Source: Chitinophagia bacterium
Lineage (GTDB): Bacteria > Bacteroidota > Bacteroidia > Chitinophagales > Chitinophagaceae
Reading direction: 5' to 3'
Length of the DNA stretch: 32,356 nt
Assembly (NCBI GenBank): GCA_009922495.1
Contig: RFVQ01000004.1
Span: forward strand, 1-32,356
Part shown: positions 26,352 through 32,356 of the stretch, piece after piece
Numbering within the stretch: the first letter of the stretch is position 1
Layout: every line of letters begins with the position of its first letter
The notes under the pieces: model-generated
The model's input: only the letters and a program-made list of their open reading frames with translations
Database searches by the model: none
Told to the model about the DNA's origin: nothing
Program-made: the position numbers and the translations under genes

Positions 26352-27350
26352 TTATTTTTTACCTGACCGCAAATGCAGGAATGCAAAGGCCCCCATGAAA
26401 GCCGGAATGATAAAATTCACGAGCCAGATGATGAAAACAGCGATGGGGATGGCCAATGGAGGGGAGCCGATCGCCGGAAACAGCAGCAACGCAAACTGCC
26501 AACGAACACCCATTTCCATGAAAGAAAAAGTGGGAACGATGGATAGCCAGAGCAACATAACGGAAACACTGATAGCCAATACCAGGAGTTCAGTGGTCAT
26601 TCCCGTGAAGCGAAAAACGATCAGGTATTGAAAGACGAAAATGGCATACCGGACAGAAGACAAGATCAGTACCCCTGTCAATCTTGAGGCAGGTGTGCGG
26701 GATAGCAGCAGCAGATGTGATGAAAAAGCCTTGAGCAATTTCCAGTGCCCCAATTTTTGCAAGATCCAGCTGCTGGAAAAATATACCAGCAATAAAACCA
26801 AGGTAGCGATCGGGGCCAATAACAAGAGAAGATCGATGGAATAGAAGGATTCATCCGCATTGAGTTGACCTTTCAGTTGATCGTATCCAATGTACAAGGA
26901 GATACTACCGATCAGACAGGTGATGATAAGCTGTGCCAAATTTCCAATGAAGGTAAAGGCGGTTCCCTCCAATCTTGTTCCATTGGGCAAATGAATGATC
27001 CTTCCGGCAAATTCACCCAAACGGTTGGGCGTTACCACTGAAACAGTGATGCCGCTGAGGATGGATCGAAAGGCATTGATCCAATGGATGCTGACAATAC
27101 CCTTGAGCAGCATCTTCCATTTGATCGCTTCCAGGAACCATTGAAAGAACATCAGCAACAGAATGAAAAGCAGTGGCCATGCTCCCTTGCCGGATATGGT
27201 TTCTTTCAATGCCTGCCACTGCAATGAAATATCTTTTGTAGCGGCAATCTGTTGATAGACATCCCAGGAAAGCCAGATCAGGAAAGCAGGTCCCAGGATA
27301 TAGTTGATGAATATTTTGATATTTTTGTCCAGACCTATCGCTTTCCTCAA
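26352..27350 (-). CDS. Flippase-like / lysylphosphatidylglycerol synthase transmembrane-domain protein
   Basis: Up to 332 residues with about eight hydrophobic helices, matching the PF03706 (YbhN/UPF0104) membrane family; TPNRLGEFAGR at about residue 110 is the family motif. There is no catalytic GNAT domain of the MprF type, so lipid or glycolipid handling is likely but unproved. No ATG opens the frame: the first usable start is TTG 27350, or CTG 27332 (giving MDKNIKIFINYILGP). A TATTTTTG box overlaps the TTG itself, which makes the later start attractive. Divergent from ruvC with 12 bases between the proposed starts. Confidence 0.78.
   Translation of the reverse strand: MRKAIGLDKNIKIFINYILGPAFLIWLSWDVYQQIAATKDISLQWQALKETISGKGAWPLLFILLLMFFQWFLEAIKWKMLLKGIVSIHWINAFRSILSGITVSVVTPNRLGEFAGRIIHLPNGTRLEGTAFTFIGNLAQLIITCLIGSISLYIGYDQLKGQLNADESFYSIDLLLLLAPIATLVLLLVYFSSSWILQKLGHWKLLKAFSSHLLLLSRTPASRLTGVLILSSVRYAIFVFQYLIVFRFTGMTTELLVLAISVSVMLLWLSIVPTFSFMEMGVRWQFALLLFPAIGSPPLAIPIAVFIIWLVNFIIPAFMGAFAFLHLRSGKK
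27320..27327 (+). promoter_or_regulatory. Possible -7 box of ruvC (TATTTTTG)
   Basis: An exact TAnnTTTG match 35 bases before the ruvC TTG start, inside the 5' coding end of the divergent membrane-protein gene. Confidence 0.4.
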
Positions 27351-27355
27351 AAATA
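27348..27355 (-). promoter_or_regulatory. Possible -7 box of the flippase-like gene (TATTTTTG), overlapping its TTG start
   Basis: On the minus strand TATTTTTG, whose last three bases are the proposed TTG start codon. If it is the true box, transcription begins downstream of that TTG and translation must start later. Confidence 0.35.
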
Positions 27356-27362
27356 ACCCCGG

Positions 27363-27950
27363 TTGGCACAGAAAAGTAAAATTATTTTAGGCATTGATCC
27401 GGGAACCGTGATCATGGGCTACGGTATCATTCGGGTGACTGGCAGTCAGATCAGCGTGCTGGACATGAATGCGATCAAACTCAATGGAAAGAAAGATATG
27501 TTTGAAAGATTGGGGGTGATCCATGATGTAATACAGGCCTTGATCGATGATTTCAAACCTGATCATCTTGCCATCGAAGCACCTTTTTTTGGAAAGAATG
27601 TACAAAGCATGCTCAAGCTGGGCAGGGCACAAGGAATTGCCATTGGTGTGGCCATGTCCAATAAAATTGGCGTAACAGAATACTCCCCCAGAAAGGTCAA
27701 ACAATCCATCACTGGAAATGGTGCCGCAGGCAAGGATCAGCTTTGGAAAATGTTGAAAAGCATGGTCACGATCGACGAAACCCCCAAATACTTTGATGCC
27801 TCCGATGCCTTGGCTGTGGCCATTTGTCATCACTTCAACAGCCATACGGCCGATGCTGCCATTGGAAAGATTTCCAAAAAATCTGTTGCCCCCAAAAAGA
27901 AAGGAAGCTGGGAAGCGTTCATGAAAGCCCATCCCGACAGGGTCAAATAA
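27363..27950 (+). CDS. ruvC: Crossover junction endodeoxyribonuclease RuvC
   Basis: A 195-residue Holliday-junction resolvase with the four acidic catalytic residues of the RNase H-like fold: D12 (GIDPGT), E72 (AIEAPFFGKN), D145 and D148 (FDASDALAVA). It cuts junctions moved by RuvAB. The start is TTG at 27363: an in-frame stop lies nine bases upstream and the first ATG falls at residue 18, after the catalytic Asp. The C-terminus carries a basic tail of about 30 residues (KKSVAPKKKG). A 12-base palindrome AAGCGATCGCTT covers its stop and the gap to the convergent gene. Confidence 0.95.
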   Translation: MAQKSKIILGIDPGTVIMGYGIIRVTGSQISVLDMNAIKLNGKKDMFERLGVIHDVIQALIDDFKPDHLAIEAPFFGKNVQSMLKLGRAQGIAIGVAMSNKIGVTEYSPRKVKQSITGNGAAGKDQLWKMLKSMVTIDETPKYFDASDALAVAICHHFNSHTADAAIGKISKKSVAPKKKGSWEAFMKAHPDRVK

Positions 27951-27968
27951 GCGATCGCTTGCCTGGCA

Positions 27969-28295
27969 TCAAGAGTGGGTCCATCGAAAGAAAAGAAGCG
28001 CAGGGATCAGGAGCAAAAGCTTCCACAATTGAAAGGCGCCTACATAGAGATCCAAGGCAAAATGACCAACCAGGATTCCTGCAAACAGAAAGACAGCCCA
28101 TTTCTCCTTAGACCAGATAAAAGAAATGGAGACAAACAGCAATACATTCAACAATACATGCGCTGCCGGATACAGGAGTCCGTATTGCGCATGAAATCCC
28201 GCAAAAGTATATAGGATATCAAATAGTCCCAAAGCAAACAGGATCCCGATAAGGGTACCCACCATATTTCTCTCTACGCTTTTTGAAACTGCCAT
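27969..28295 (-). CDS. Small four-helix membrane protein, unknown function
   Basis: A 108-residue, highly hydrophobic protein with four predicted helices (MVGTLIGILFALGLFDIL, YPAAHVLLNVLLFVSISFIW, WAVFLFAGILVGHFALDL, LWKLLLLIPALLFF). I do not recognise a family. The ATG at 28295 lies one base after the HIT gene stop (TAATATG) and is preferred to an upstream TTG at 28304. It is the last gene of the greA-HIT group on the minus strand and ends 18 bases from the ruvC stop. Confidence 0.68.
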   Translation of the reverse strand: MAVSKSVERNMVGTLIGILFALGLFDILYTFAGFHAQYGLLYPAAHVLLNVLLFVSISFIWSKEKWAVFLFAGILVGHFALDLYVGAFQLWKLLLLIPALLFFRWTHS

Positions 28296-28296
28296 A

Positions 28297-28692
28297 TTAT
28301 ACAAGGTGTTGCAGGATTTTATTTTGTGCTGCCTTTAACTCATCCGACGTGGGCTTGAGTTTGGGTCTGGTAAAATTGAGATCATCGGCAGATTGAATGG
28401 GGACCAGGTGCAGGTGTGCATGGGGAACCTCGAGGCCAACGACAGAAAGACCACAACGTTGGCAAGGGAATGCCTTTTCAATTGCCTTTGCAATGGGCTG
28501 CGCAAAACCCAGGATGGCAGAAAGCTCTTCCTGTGTAAGATCGAAAAACCGATCCATCTCTTTTTTAGGAACCACCAAGGTATGCCCTTCTACCAATGGG
28601 AAAACATCCAGAAAAGCATAGAACATTTCATTCTCTGCGATTTTATAGGATGGTATTTCACCTGCGATGATCTTGCTGAAGATACTGGCCAT
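28297..28692 (-). CDS. HIT family nucleotide hydrolase/transferase
   Basis: A 131-residue protein with the histidine triad HAHLH followed by LVP (H91, H93, H95), and an N-terminal block SIFSKIIAGEIPSYKIAEN typical of the HINT-like branch. Such proteins hydrolyse AMP-linked substrates such as adenosine 5'-phosphoramidates. Two Cys (CQRC, residues 77-80) are present, but the full zinc site of some HIT proteins is not evident. It starts two bases after the greA stop, so they form one operon. Confidence 0.93.
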   Translation of the reverse strand: MASIFSKIIAGEIPSYKIAENEMFYAFLDVFPLVEGHTLVVPKKEMDRFFDLTQEELSAILGFAQPIAKAIEKAFPCQRCGLSVVGLEVPHAHLHLVPIQSADDLNFTRPKLKPTSDELKAAQNKILQHLV

Positions 28693-28694
28693 GA

Positions 28695-29165
28695 TCAGAT
28701 GCTGATGTTGTCGATGGTGAAAACGATCTTTCCGTTGGGTGCTTGAATTTCAGCTTCGTCCCCCACTTTTTTTCCCAACAAACCTTTACCAATGGGAGAA
28801 GTCACGGATATCTTTTGCAATTTAAGATCAGCTTCTTTTTCAGAAACGATCTGGTAGGTCATGGATTTTTTGGTGGCCTTGTTCGTGATGGTCACTTTGG
28901 TAAGGATGGAAACCTTGCTGGTATCGATGTTGGTAGCATCCAGGATCCTGGCGGTTGCCAGCTCCGACTCCATGCGACTGATCTTGGCTTCCAACAATCC
29001 CTGTGCTTCTTTGGCGGCATCGTATTCTGCATTTTCCTTGAGATCCCCTTTTTCCCTGGCTTCTGCAATGGCTTTGGAGGCGGCAGGCCTTTCTACGGTT
29101 TTCATGTGATGAAGCTCCGCTTTCATTTGTTCCAGTGTCTCCTTGGTAACATACATTACGCTCAT
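28695..29165 (-). CDS. greA: Transcription elongation factor GreA
   Basis: A 156-residue protein, normal for GreA. The N-terminal coiled coil carries the acidic tip in GDLKENAEYDAAKEAQ, which reaches RNA polymerase's active site to stimulate cleavage of backtracked RNA. The C-terminal FKBP-like domain ends with ISVTSPIGKGLLGKKVGDEAEI. ATG 29165 (MSVMYVTKETLEQM) is used; ATG 29156 (MYVTKETL) is also plausible. Its leader contains a terminator-like hairpin (29201-29232) downstream of a promoter-like box (29239-29246). Confidence 0.96.
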   Translation of the reverse strand: MSVMYVTKETLEQMKAELHHMKTVERPAASKAIAEAREKGDLKENAEYDAAKEAQGLLEAKISRMESELATARILDATNIDTSKVSILTKVTITNKATKKSMTYQIVSEKEADLKLQKISVTSPIGKGLLGKKVGDEAEIQAPNGKIVFTIDNISI

Positions 29166-29192
29166 AGGTCTATTTTTCTTTGGTCAGTTTTG

Positions 29193-29232
29193 AAAAAAAT
29201 AGCAACGCCCCAGAAAGATCTGAAGCGTTGCT
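29193..29232 (-). terminator. Strong hairpin-plus-T-tract upstream of greA
   Basis: AGCAACGC (29201-29208) pairs perfectly with GCGTTGCT (29225-29232); inside, CAGA pairs with TCTG around an AAGA loop. On the minus strand it is followed by ATTTTTTT. It lies 29 bases after the 2-hydroxyacid dehydrogenase stop and 27 bases before the greA ATG. It may simply end the upstream transcript, or it may act as an attenuator in the greA leader. Confidence 0.82.
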
Positions 29233-29238
29233 GTGTGG

Positions 29239-29246
29239 CAAAGGTA
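29239..29246 (-). promoter_or_regulatory. Possible -7 box upstream of greA (TACCTTTG)
   Basis: TACCTTTG on the minus strand matches TAnnTTTG exactly, six bases before the terminator-like hairpin. A transcript begun here would carry the hairpin at its very 5' end. Confidence 0.4.
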
Positions 29247-29261
29247 GGTTTTTTTAGAAAA

Positions 29262-30197
29262 TCAGTATCCGGCTGCTTTCAGCTTTTGTACAATGATGTC
29301 AGCCATCTTGAACAGGGCTTCATGACTGTAGCCGGCAATATGGGGAGTGATGATCACATTGGCTCTTCGGGTCAGGTCTTGCAACTGCTGCTTTTCATGT
29401 ACCGTATAAGTTGCAAGTTGTTCATTTTCAAGGACATCAAGTCCTGCTCCGGCAATCCATCCAGCATCCAATGCTCTTTGCAAAGCTGCTGTATCCACAA
29501 CAGAGCCCCTGCTGCTATTAAGGAGATAAGGCTTGCGCTGAAGCTTGCTGAAAAAAACATCATTGGCGTAATGCTGGGTTTCATTTCCGAGGGGAAGGTG
29601 AAAGCTCACTACATCTGCCTGCGCAAGGATCGCATCTAAGGTGGATTCAACTACATGATTGGATCCAAAACCTTGCTTGTACTTATCATGTGCCAGTACC
29701 GTTGCGCCAAATGGTGCCAACAAAGCAGCAAATGCCTGGCCGGTATTGCCAAAACCAATGATGCCGACTGTTTTTCCTCTCAGCTCCATTCCCCGATTGG
29801 CTTCCCTGATCCATGCCGCCTGTTTCACTTCTTCTGATGCTGTCAAAATATTTCTCCTCAGGCTGATCAAGGTGCCCAGACACCATTCAGCTACTGCATC
29901 ACAGTTGCCTTCGGGACTGCTGAAACATTGGATGTTTTTTTGGCTTGCACATGCAGTATCAACGATCTCCATCCCACTGCCCAATCGGCCGAGCCATTTC
30001 AATTGTTTCGCCTCATCAAAAACGGCTTTGTCAATGATCAATCGAGTGGTGATGATGATACCGGTATAATCACCAATCGTGGCCAGCAATTCATCGCGGT
30101 TGATTTTTTCGTTTACCACTACTTCATATTGCATTGCTCTCAGCGCTGGAGCAAGACTGGGATGAACATAAGCCGTAATCAAGACCTTTCCATTCAT
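29262..30197 (-). CDS. NAD-dependent 2-hydroxyacid dehydrogenase (phosphoglycerate dehydrogenase-like)
   Basis: A 311-residue cytoplasmic D-isomer-specific 2-hydroxyacid dehydrogenase. The NAD-binding motif GFGNTG lies at 148-153 (GxGxxG), and the catalytic Arg, Glu and His are R230 (NSSRGSVVD), E259 (DVLENEQ) and H286 (ITPHIAG). There is no C-terminal ACT domain, so it is not the long, serine-regulated SerA form; a short phosphoglycerate dehydrogenase or another hydroxyacid substrate is possible. Its ATG overlaps the rsmA stop (ATGA), implying translational coupling. A strong terminator follows. Confidence 0.86.
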   Translation of the reverse strand: MNGKVLITAYVHPSLAPALRAMQYEVVVNEKINRDELLATIGDYTGIIITTRLIIDKAVFDEAKQLKWLGRLGSGMEIVDTACASQKNIQCFSSPEGNCDAVAEWCLGTLISLRRNILTASEEVKQAAWIREANRGMELRGKTVGIIGFGNTGQAFAALLAPFGATVLAHDKYKQGFGSNHVVESTLDAILAQADVVSFHLPLGNETQHYANDVFFSKLQRKPYLLNSSRGSVVDTAALQRALDAGWIAGAGLDVLENEQLATYTVHEKQQLQDLTRRANVIITPHIAGYSHEALFKMADIIVQKLKAAGY

Positions 30198-30946
30198 CGC
30201 ATGCGATTTAGGATGTCAACAAAATCGGCCACTGATAATTGTTCTGCTCTCTTGGTGAAGATCGGATCTTGCAATACAGCAGGATCAAAATAAGGTTTCA
30301 GGGGATTGCGAAGCTGTTTCCTTCTTTGTCCGAATGCCGCCTTCACCAGCATCAAGAATTTTTTATGGTTCTCAATGCCATAGGGATTGCCTTGGAAGCG
30401 CAAACGAATAACCCCGCTTTTCACTTTGGGAGGTGGATTGAAACAATGCTCATCTACATCAAACAAATATTCTGTGGTAAAATAGGCTTGGCTAAGCACA
30501 CTGAGGATGCCATAATCCTTGCTGCCGGATTGGGCACAGATTCTTTCCGCCACTTCCTTCTGAAACATGCCCACCATGCATTGTACCTGCTCTCTCCACT
30601 CGATCACTTTGAAAACAATTTGAGAGGAAATGTTGTAAGGAAAGTTACCGATCATGGTGAAGGGACCCTCAAAAGGAAGATCGATATCCAGGATGCTGCC
30701 TTCGATGATCTTATCATTCAACGCAGGCCATGTCTTTTTGAGAAACTCAATCTTTTCTTCATCGATCTCCACTGCTTTGAAACGGATACCGGGCAGTTCG
30801 ATCAGGTATTGGGTGAGCGCACCCCCACCCGGACCTACTTCCAGGAGATCCTGAAAACTGCAGGCCTTGAGCGCATCCATGATCTGCAAACAAACCGATG
30901 CATCCTTCAGGAAATGTTGTCCGAGTGATTTTTTGAGGGTATACAT
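30194..30946 (-). CDS. rsmA: 16S rRNA dimethyladenosine transferase
   Basis: A 250-residue SAM-dependent enzyme that dimethylates two adjacent adenines near the 3' end of 16S rRNA during small-subunit maturation. Motifs are KKSLGQHFLKD at the N-terminus, the SAM-binding EVGPGGGALT (38-42 GPGGG), AVEIDEEKI, and the catalytic NFPY (101-104). The frame stays open for 23 codons upstream, but ATG 30946 starts directly with the family sequence MYTLKKSLGQHF, and the promoter box ends six bases earlier. Loss of this activity gives kasugamycin resistance in many bacteria. Divergent from pdxA. Confidence 0.96.
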   Translation of the reverse strand: MYTLKKSLGQHFLKDASVCLQIMDALKACSFQDLLEVGPGGGALTQYLIELPGIRFKAVEIDEEKIEFLKKTWPALNDKIIEGSILDIDLPFEGPFTMIGNFPYNISSQIVFKVIEWREQVQCMVGMFQKEVAERICAQSGSKDYGILSVLSQAYFTTEYLFDVDEHCFNPPPKVKSGVIRLRFQGNPYGIENHKKFLMLVKAAFGQRRKQLRNPLKPYFDPAVLQDPIFTKRAEQLSVADFVDILNRMR

Positions 30947-30952
30947 TGCGGT

Positions 30953-30960
30953 CAAAATTA
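30953..30960 (-). promoter_or_regulatory. -7 promoter box of rsmA (TAATTTTG)
   Basis: An exact TAnnTTTG match on the minus strand with only six bases (ACCGCA) before the rsmA ATG, again suggesting an almost leaderless transcript. Confidence 0.58.
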
Positions 30961-30984
30961 CGGGAAAGATCCCCGTTTTCGGCG

Positions 30985-30992
30985 TACCTTTG
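30985..30992 (+). promoter_or_regulatory. -7 promoter box of pdxA (TACCTTTG)
   Basis: An exact TAnnTTTG match 22 bases before the pdxA ATG at 31015, back-to-back with the rsmA box 24 bases away. Confidence 0.55.
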
Positions 30993-31014
30993 GCCTTCAA
31001 TTCAAGTGGAAACA

Positions 31015-32100
31015 ATGAGTGTACAAAAAAGACCTGTTATTGGTATTTCTGTCGGAGACCTGAATGGGATCGGGATAGAGCTGATCATCAAAACATTCAG
31101 CGACAGCAGGATCACCGAATTTTGTACGCCCGTTGTGTTTGGAAACAACAAAGTGCTGAATTTTTACCGCAAACTGATGCCGGAAGCCAATATCAACTAC
31201 AACAGCACAAAGGACTTGTCAAAAATCAATCCCAAACAGCTGAACATCTTCACGGTTTGGGAAGAGGACGTGGATATTCAACCCGGACAAATGAACGAGA
31301 CGGGAGGACAATACGGAGTTAAATCCCTGCAGGCTGCGGTAAAAGCATTGAAAGAGCAATCCATCGATGCGCTCGTGACAGCTCCCCTGAACAAGTTCAC
31401 CATGCAAAGCAGTGAATTCAATTTCACCGGACATACCCCCTATTTGAAAGATGCTTTCAAAGCGGATGAAGTACTGATGCTGATGGTAGCGGAAAACATG
31501 AAGGTGGCCCTGCTGACAGAACATGTGGCCATTGGAGAGGTTGCCAAAAACATCAGCAAGGAGCAGATCATCAAAAAGATCAACCTGCTGAAGTCCAGCC
31601 TGAAAAAAGATTTTGGTTTGACAAGACCGCGCATTGCAGTACTCGGGCTCAACCCGCATGCCGGCGATGAAGGCCTGGTGGGAAGGGAAGAAAAAGACAT
31701 CATCAGACCTGCCGTTACCGAGTCAAAAAAGAATGATGCTGTGGTGATGGGCCCTTATAGTGCAGATGCTTTTTTTGCCCGTGGCAACCATGAAAAATTT
31801 GATGCAGTGCTGGCCATGTACCACGACCAGGGACTCATTCCCTTCAAATCACTTGCGCTGGGAGAGGGCACCAATTTTACTGCCGGTATTGCTGGCATCC
31901 GGACTTCCCCGGATCATGGAACAGCATTTGATATTGCCGGTAAAAACCTGGCGGATGAATCGTCTTTCCGCGCAGCCATCTTTGCAGCCATCGAAATATA
32001 CAACACCCGATCCGGTATTGCAGAAATGAGAAGAAATCCTCTCAGGAAGATTTCTGCACAAGTGGTAGCCAATGCGGTTGATGAGAAGATCGAAGAATAA
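31015..32100 (+). CDS. pdxA: 4-hydroxythreonine-4-phosphate dehydrogenase
   Basis: A 361-residue NAD-dependent enzyme of pyridoxal 5'-phosphate synthesis; it oxidises 4-phosphohydroxy-L-threonine to an unstable ketone that feeds PdxJ. The family start VIGISVGDLNGIGIELI and the metal-binding His residues H170 (LTEHVA), H215 (NPHAGDEG) and H270 (YHDQGLIPFK) are all present, along with FTGHTPYL. The frame extends upstream to 30946, but this would cover the rsmA and pdxA promoter boxes; ATG 31015 is the family start. It presumes the DXP-independent-of-PdxS route (PdxA/PdxJ) in this organism. Confidence 0.95.
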   Translation: MSVQKRPVIGISVGDLNGIGIELIIKTFSDSRITEFCTPVVFGNNKVLNFYRKLMPEANINYNSTKDLSKINPKQLNIFTVWEEDVDIQPGQMNETGGQYGVKSLQAAVKALKEQSIDALVTAPLNKFTMQSSEFNFTGHTPYLKDAFKADEVLMLMVAENMKVALLTEHVAIGEVAKNISKEQIIKKINLLKSSLKKDFGLTRPRIAVLGLNPHAGDEGLVGREEKDIIRPAVTESKKNDAVVMGPYSADAFFARGNHEKFDAVLAMYHDQGLIPFKSLALGEGTNFTAGIAGIRTSPDHGTAFDIAGKNLADESSFRAAIFAAIEIYNTRSGIAEMRRNPLRKISAQVVANAVDEKIEE

Positions 32101-32121
32101 TCTTCACCGATACCTGCCCAA

Positions 32122-32356
32122 TCAGAGAGATGATTTGCCGATAGGCTTGTTGATTTCATAAGAGGAATAGACGATCTCAATTCTCCCCTTCTTGCTCAAT
32201 TGTTTTGGATCCTTTGGCTTCTGCGCTATACCGGCATCGTATTCAAAAGTGATGCCCTTGGGCAATTTGTAATCCTTGGTATTGAAGATCATGACTGCTT
32301 TGTCGGGCAATCCCCATTTTGCATATTTCCCGTACTCCATCTCCATCTCATAGGTA
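32122..32356 (-). CDS. 3' end of an unrecognised gene
   Basis: The last 77 codons of a minus-strand gene that continues past the right edge, ending with TGA at 32122-32124. The visible tail is charged and Lys-rich (GLPDKAVMIFNTKDYKLPKG, then KKGRIEIVYSSYEINKP). I recognise no domain. Its stop is 21 bases from the convergent pdxA stop. The start and any signal peptide lie outside the window. Confidence 0.6.
   Translation of the reverse strand, partial: TYEMEMEYGKYAKWGLPDKAVMIFNTKDYKLPKGITFEYDAGIAQKPKDPKQLSKKGRIEIVYSSYEINKPIGKSSL

Noticed and set aside
26289-26366. 25-residue hydrophobic frame starting MKNRFCLSILLM in the gap before DUF3108
   Set aside because: No promoter box on this strand, overlaps the end of the flippase-like gene, and its hydrophobicity follows from AT-rich sequence. 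A remnant signal peptide cannot be excluded.
27949-27960. Palindrome AAGCGATCGCTT containing GCGATCGC, the HIP1 repeat of cyanobacteria
   Set aside because: Only one copy was noticed and the rest of the window is Bacteroidota-like; as a hairpin it has just four paired bases.
28743-29639. 298-codon open frame on the plus strand
   Set aside because: Antisense to greA and the 2-hydroxyacid dehydrogenase, and crosses their intergenic terminator; both opposing genes are certain.
32085-32105. GAAGAT / ATCTTC inverted repeat across the pdxA stop codon
   Set aside because: Six paired bases, AT-rich, no T-tract on either strand; not convincing as a terminator.
1-32356. tRNA genes, CRISPR arrays, insertion sequences, defence islands
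   Set aside because: No cloverleaf-like element, no spaced direct repeats, no transposase or integrase and no known defence gene was seen; nearly all DNA is accounted for by core genes.

Overview
The window looks like chromosomal DNA from a member of the Bacteroidota, most likely a Chitinophagaceae-type relative. This rests on gene content and signals, not on a marker-gene search. The pointers are promoter boxes of the TAnnTTTG type, almost no Shine-Dalgarno sequences, a secreted protease with a type IX secretion tail, a beta-propeller/Y_Y_Y sensor kinase, a GroES-like orphan co-chaperone, DUF3098 and DUF3108 proteins, and one-gene steps of core metabolism packed with tiny gaps. I see no tRNA or rRNA gene, IS element, prophage, CRISPR array or long gene-free stretch; the longest gap between genes is about 190 bases.

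Layout. 1-2810 (+): end of a pyruvate dehydrogenase E2 gene, a CoA-binding-domain protein, a small secreted protein, and a secreted metzincin protease closed by a strong terminator. 2910-6299 (+): gltX, a stand-alone B12-binding mutase subunit, and fumC. 6300-8986 (-): tsaE, alanine dehydrogenase, sugar nucleotidyltransferase, read as one operon. 9023-13039 (+): copA and recQ, divergent from tsaE across 36 bases. 13228-13599 (-): GroES-like protein. 13714-14373 (+): OmpR-type response regulator, tail-to-tail with 14358-21274 (-): leuS, ruvB and a large two-component sensor kinase. 21404-25483 (+): ftsX, DUF3098, uppP, UMF1-type transporter, metallo-beta-lactamase-fold hydrolase, a tight envelope-linked operon. 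25470-27350 (-): DUF3108 protein and a flippase-like membrane protein. 27363-27950 (+): ruvC. 27969-30946 (-): rsmA, 2-hydroxyacid dehydrogenase, greA, HIT protein, small membrane protein. 31015-32100 (+): pdxA. 32122-32356 (-): 3' end of an unrecognised gene.

The content is mostly housekeeping: translation (gltX, leuS, tsaE, rsmA), recombination and repair (recQ, ruvB, ruvC), envelope (ftsX, uppP), central metabolism (pdhC, fumC, ald, pdxA). I did not find a clear new defence or mobile system. The more interesting signals are regulatory and architectural: promoter boxes placed so close to ATG codons that the transcripts should be leaderless, intrinsic terminators embedded in the 3' coding end of the opposing gene, a terminator-like hairpin between a promoter-like box and greA, an unusual kinase/regulator pairing, and a divergent gene pair in which neither gene has an ATG start.
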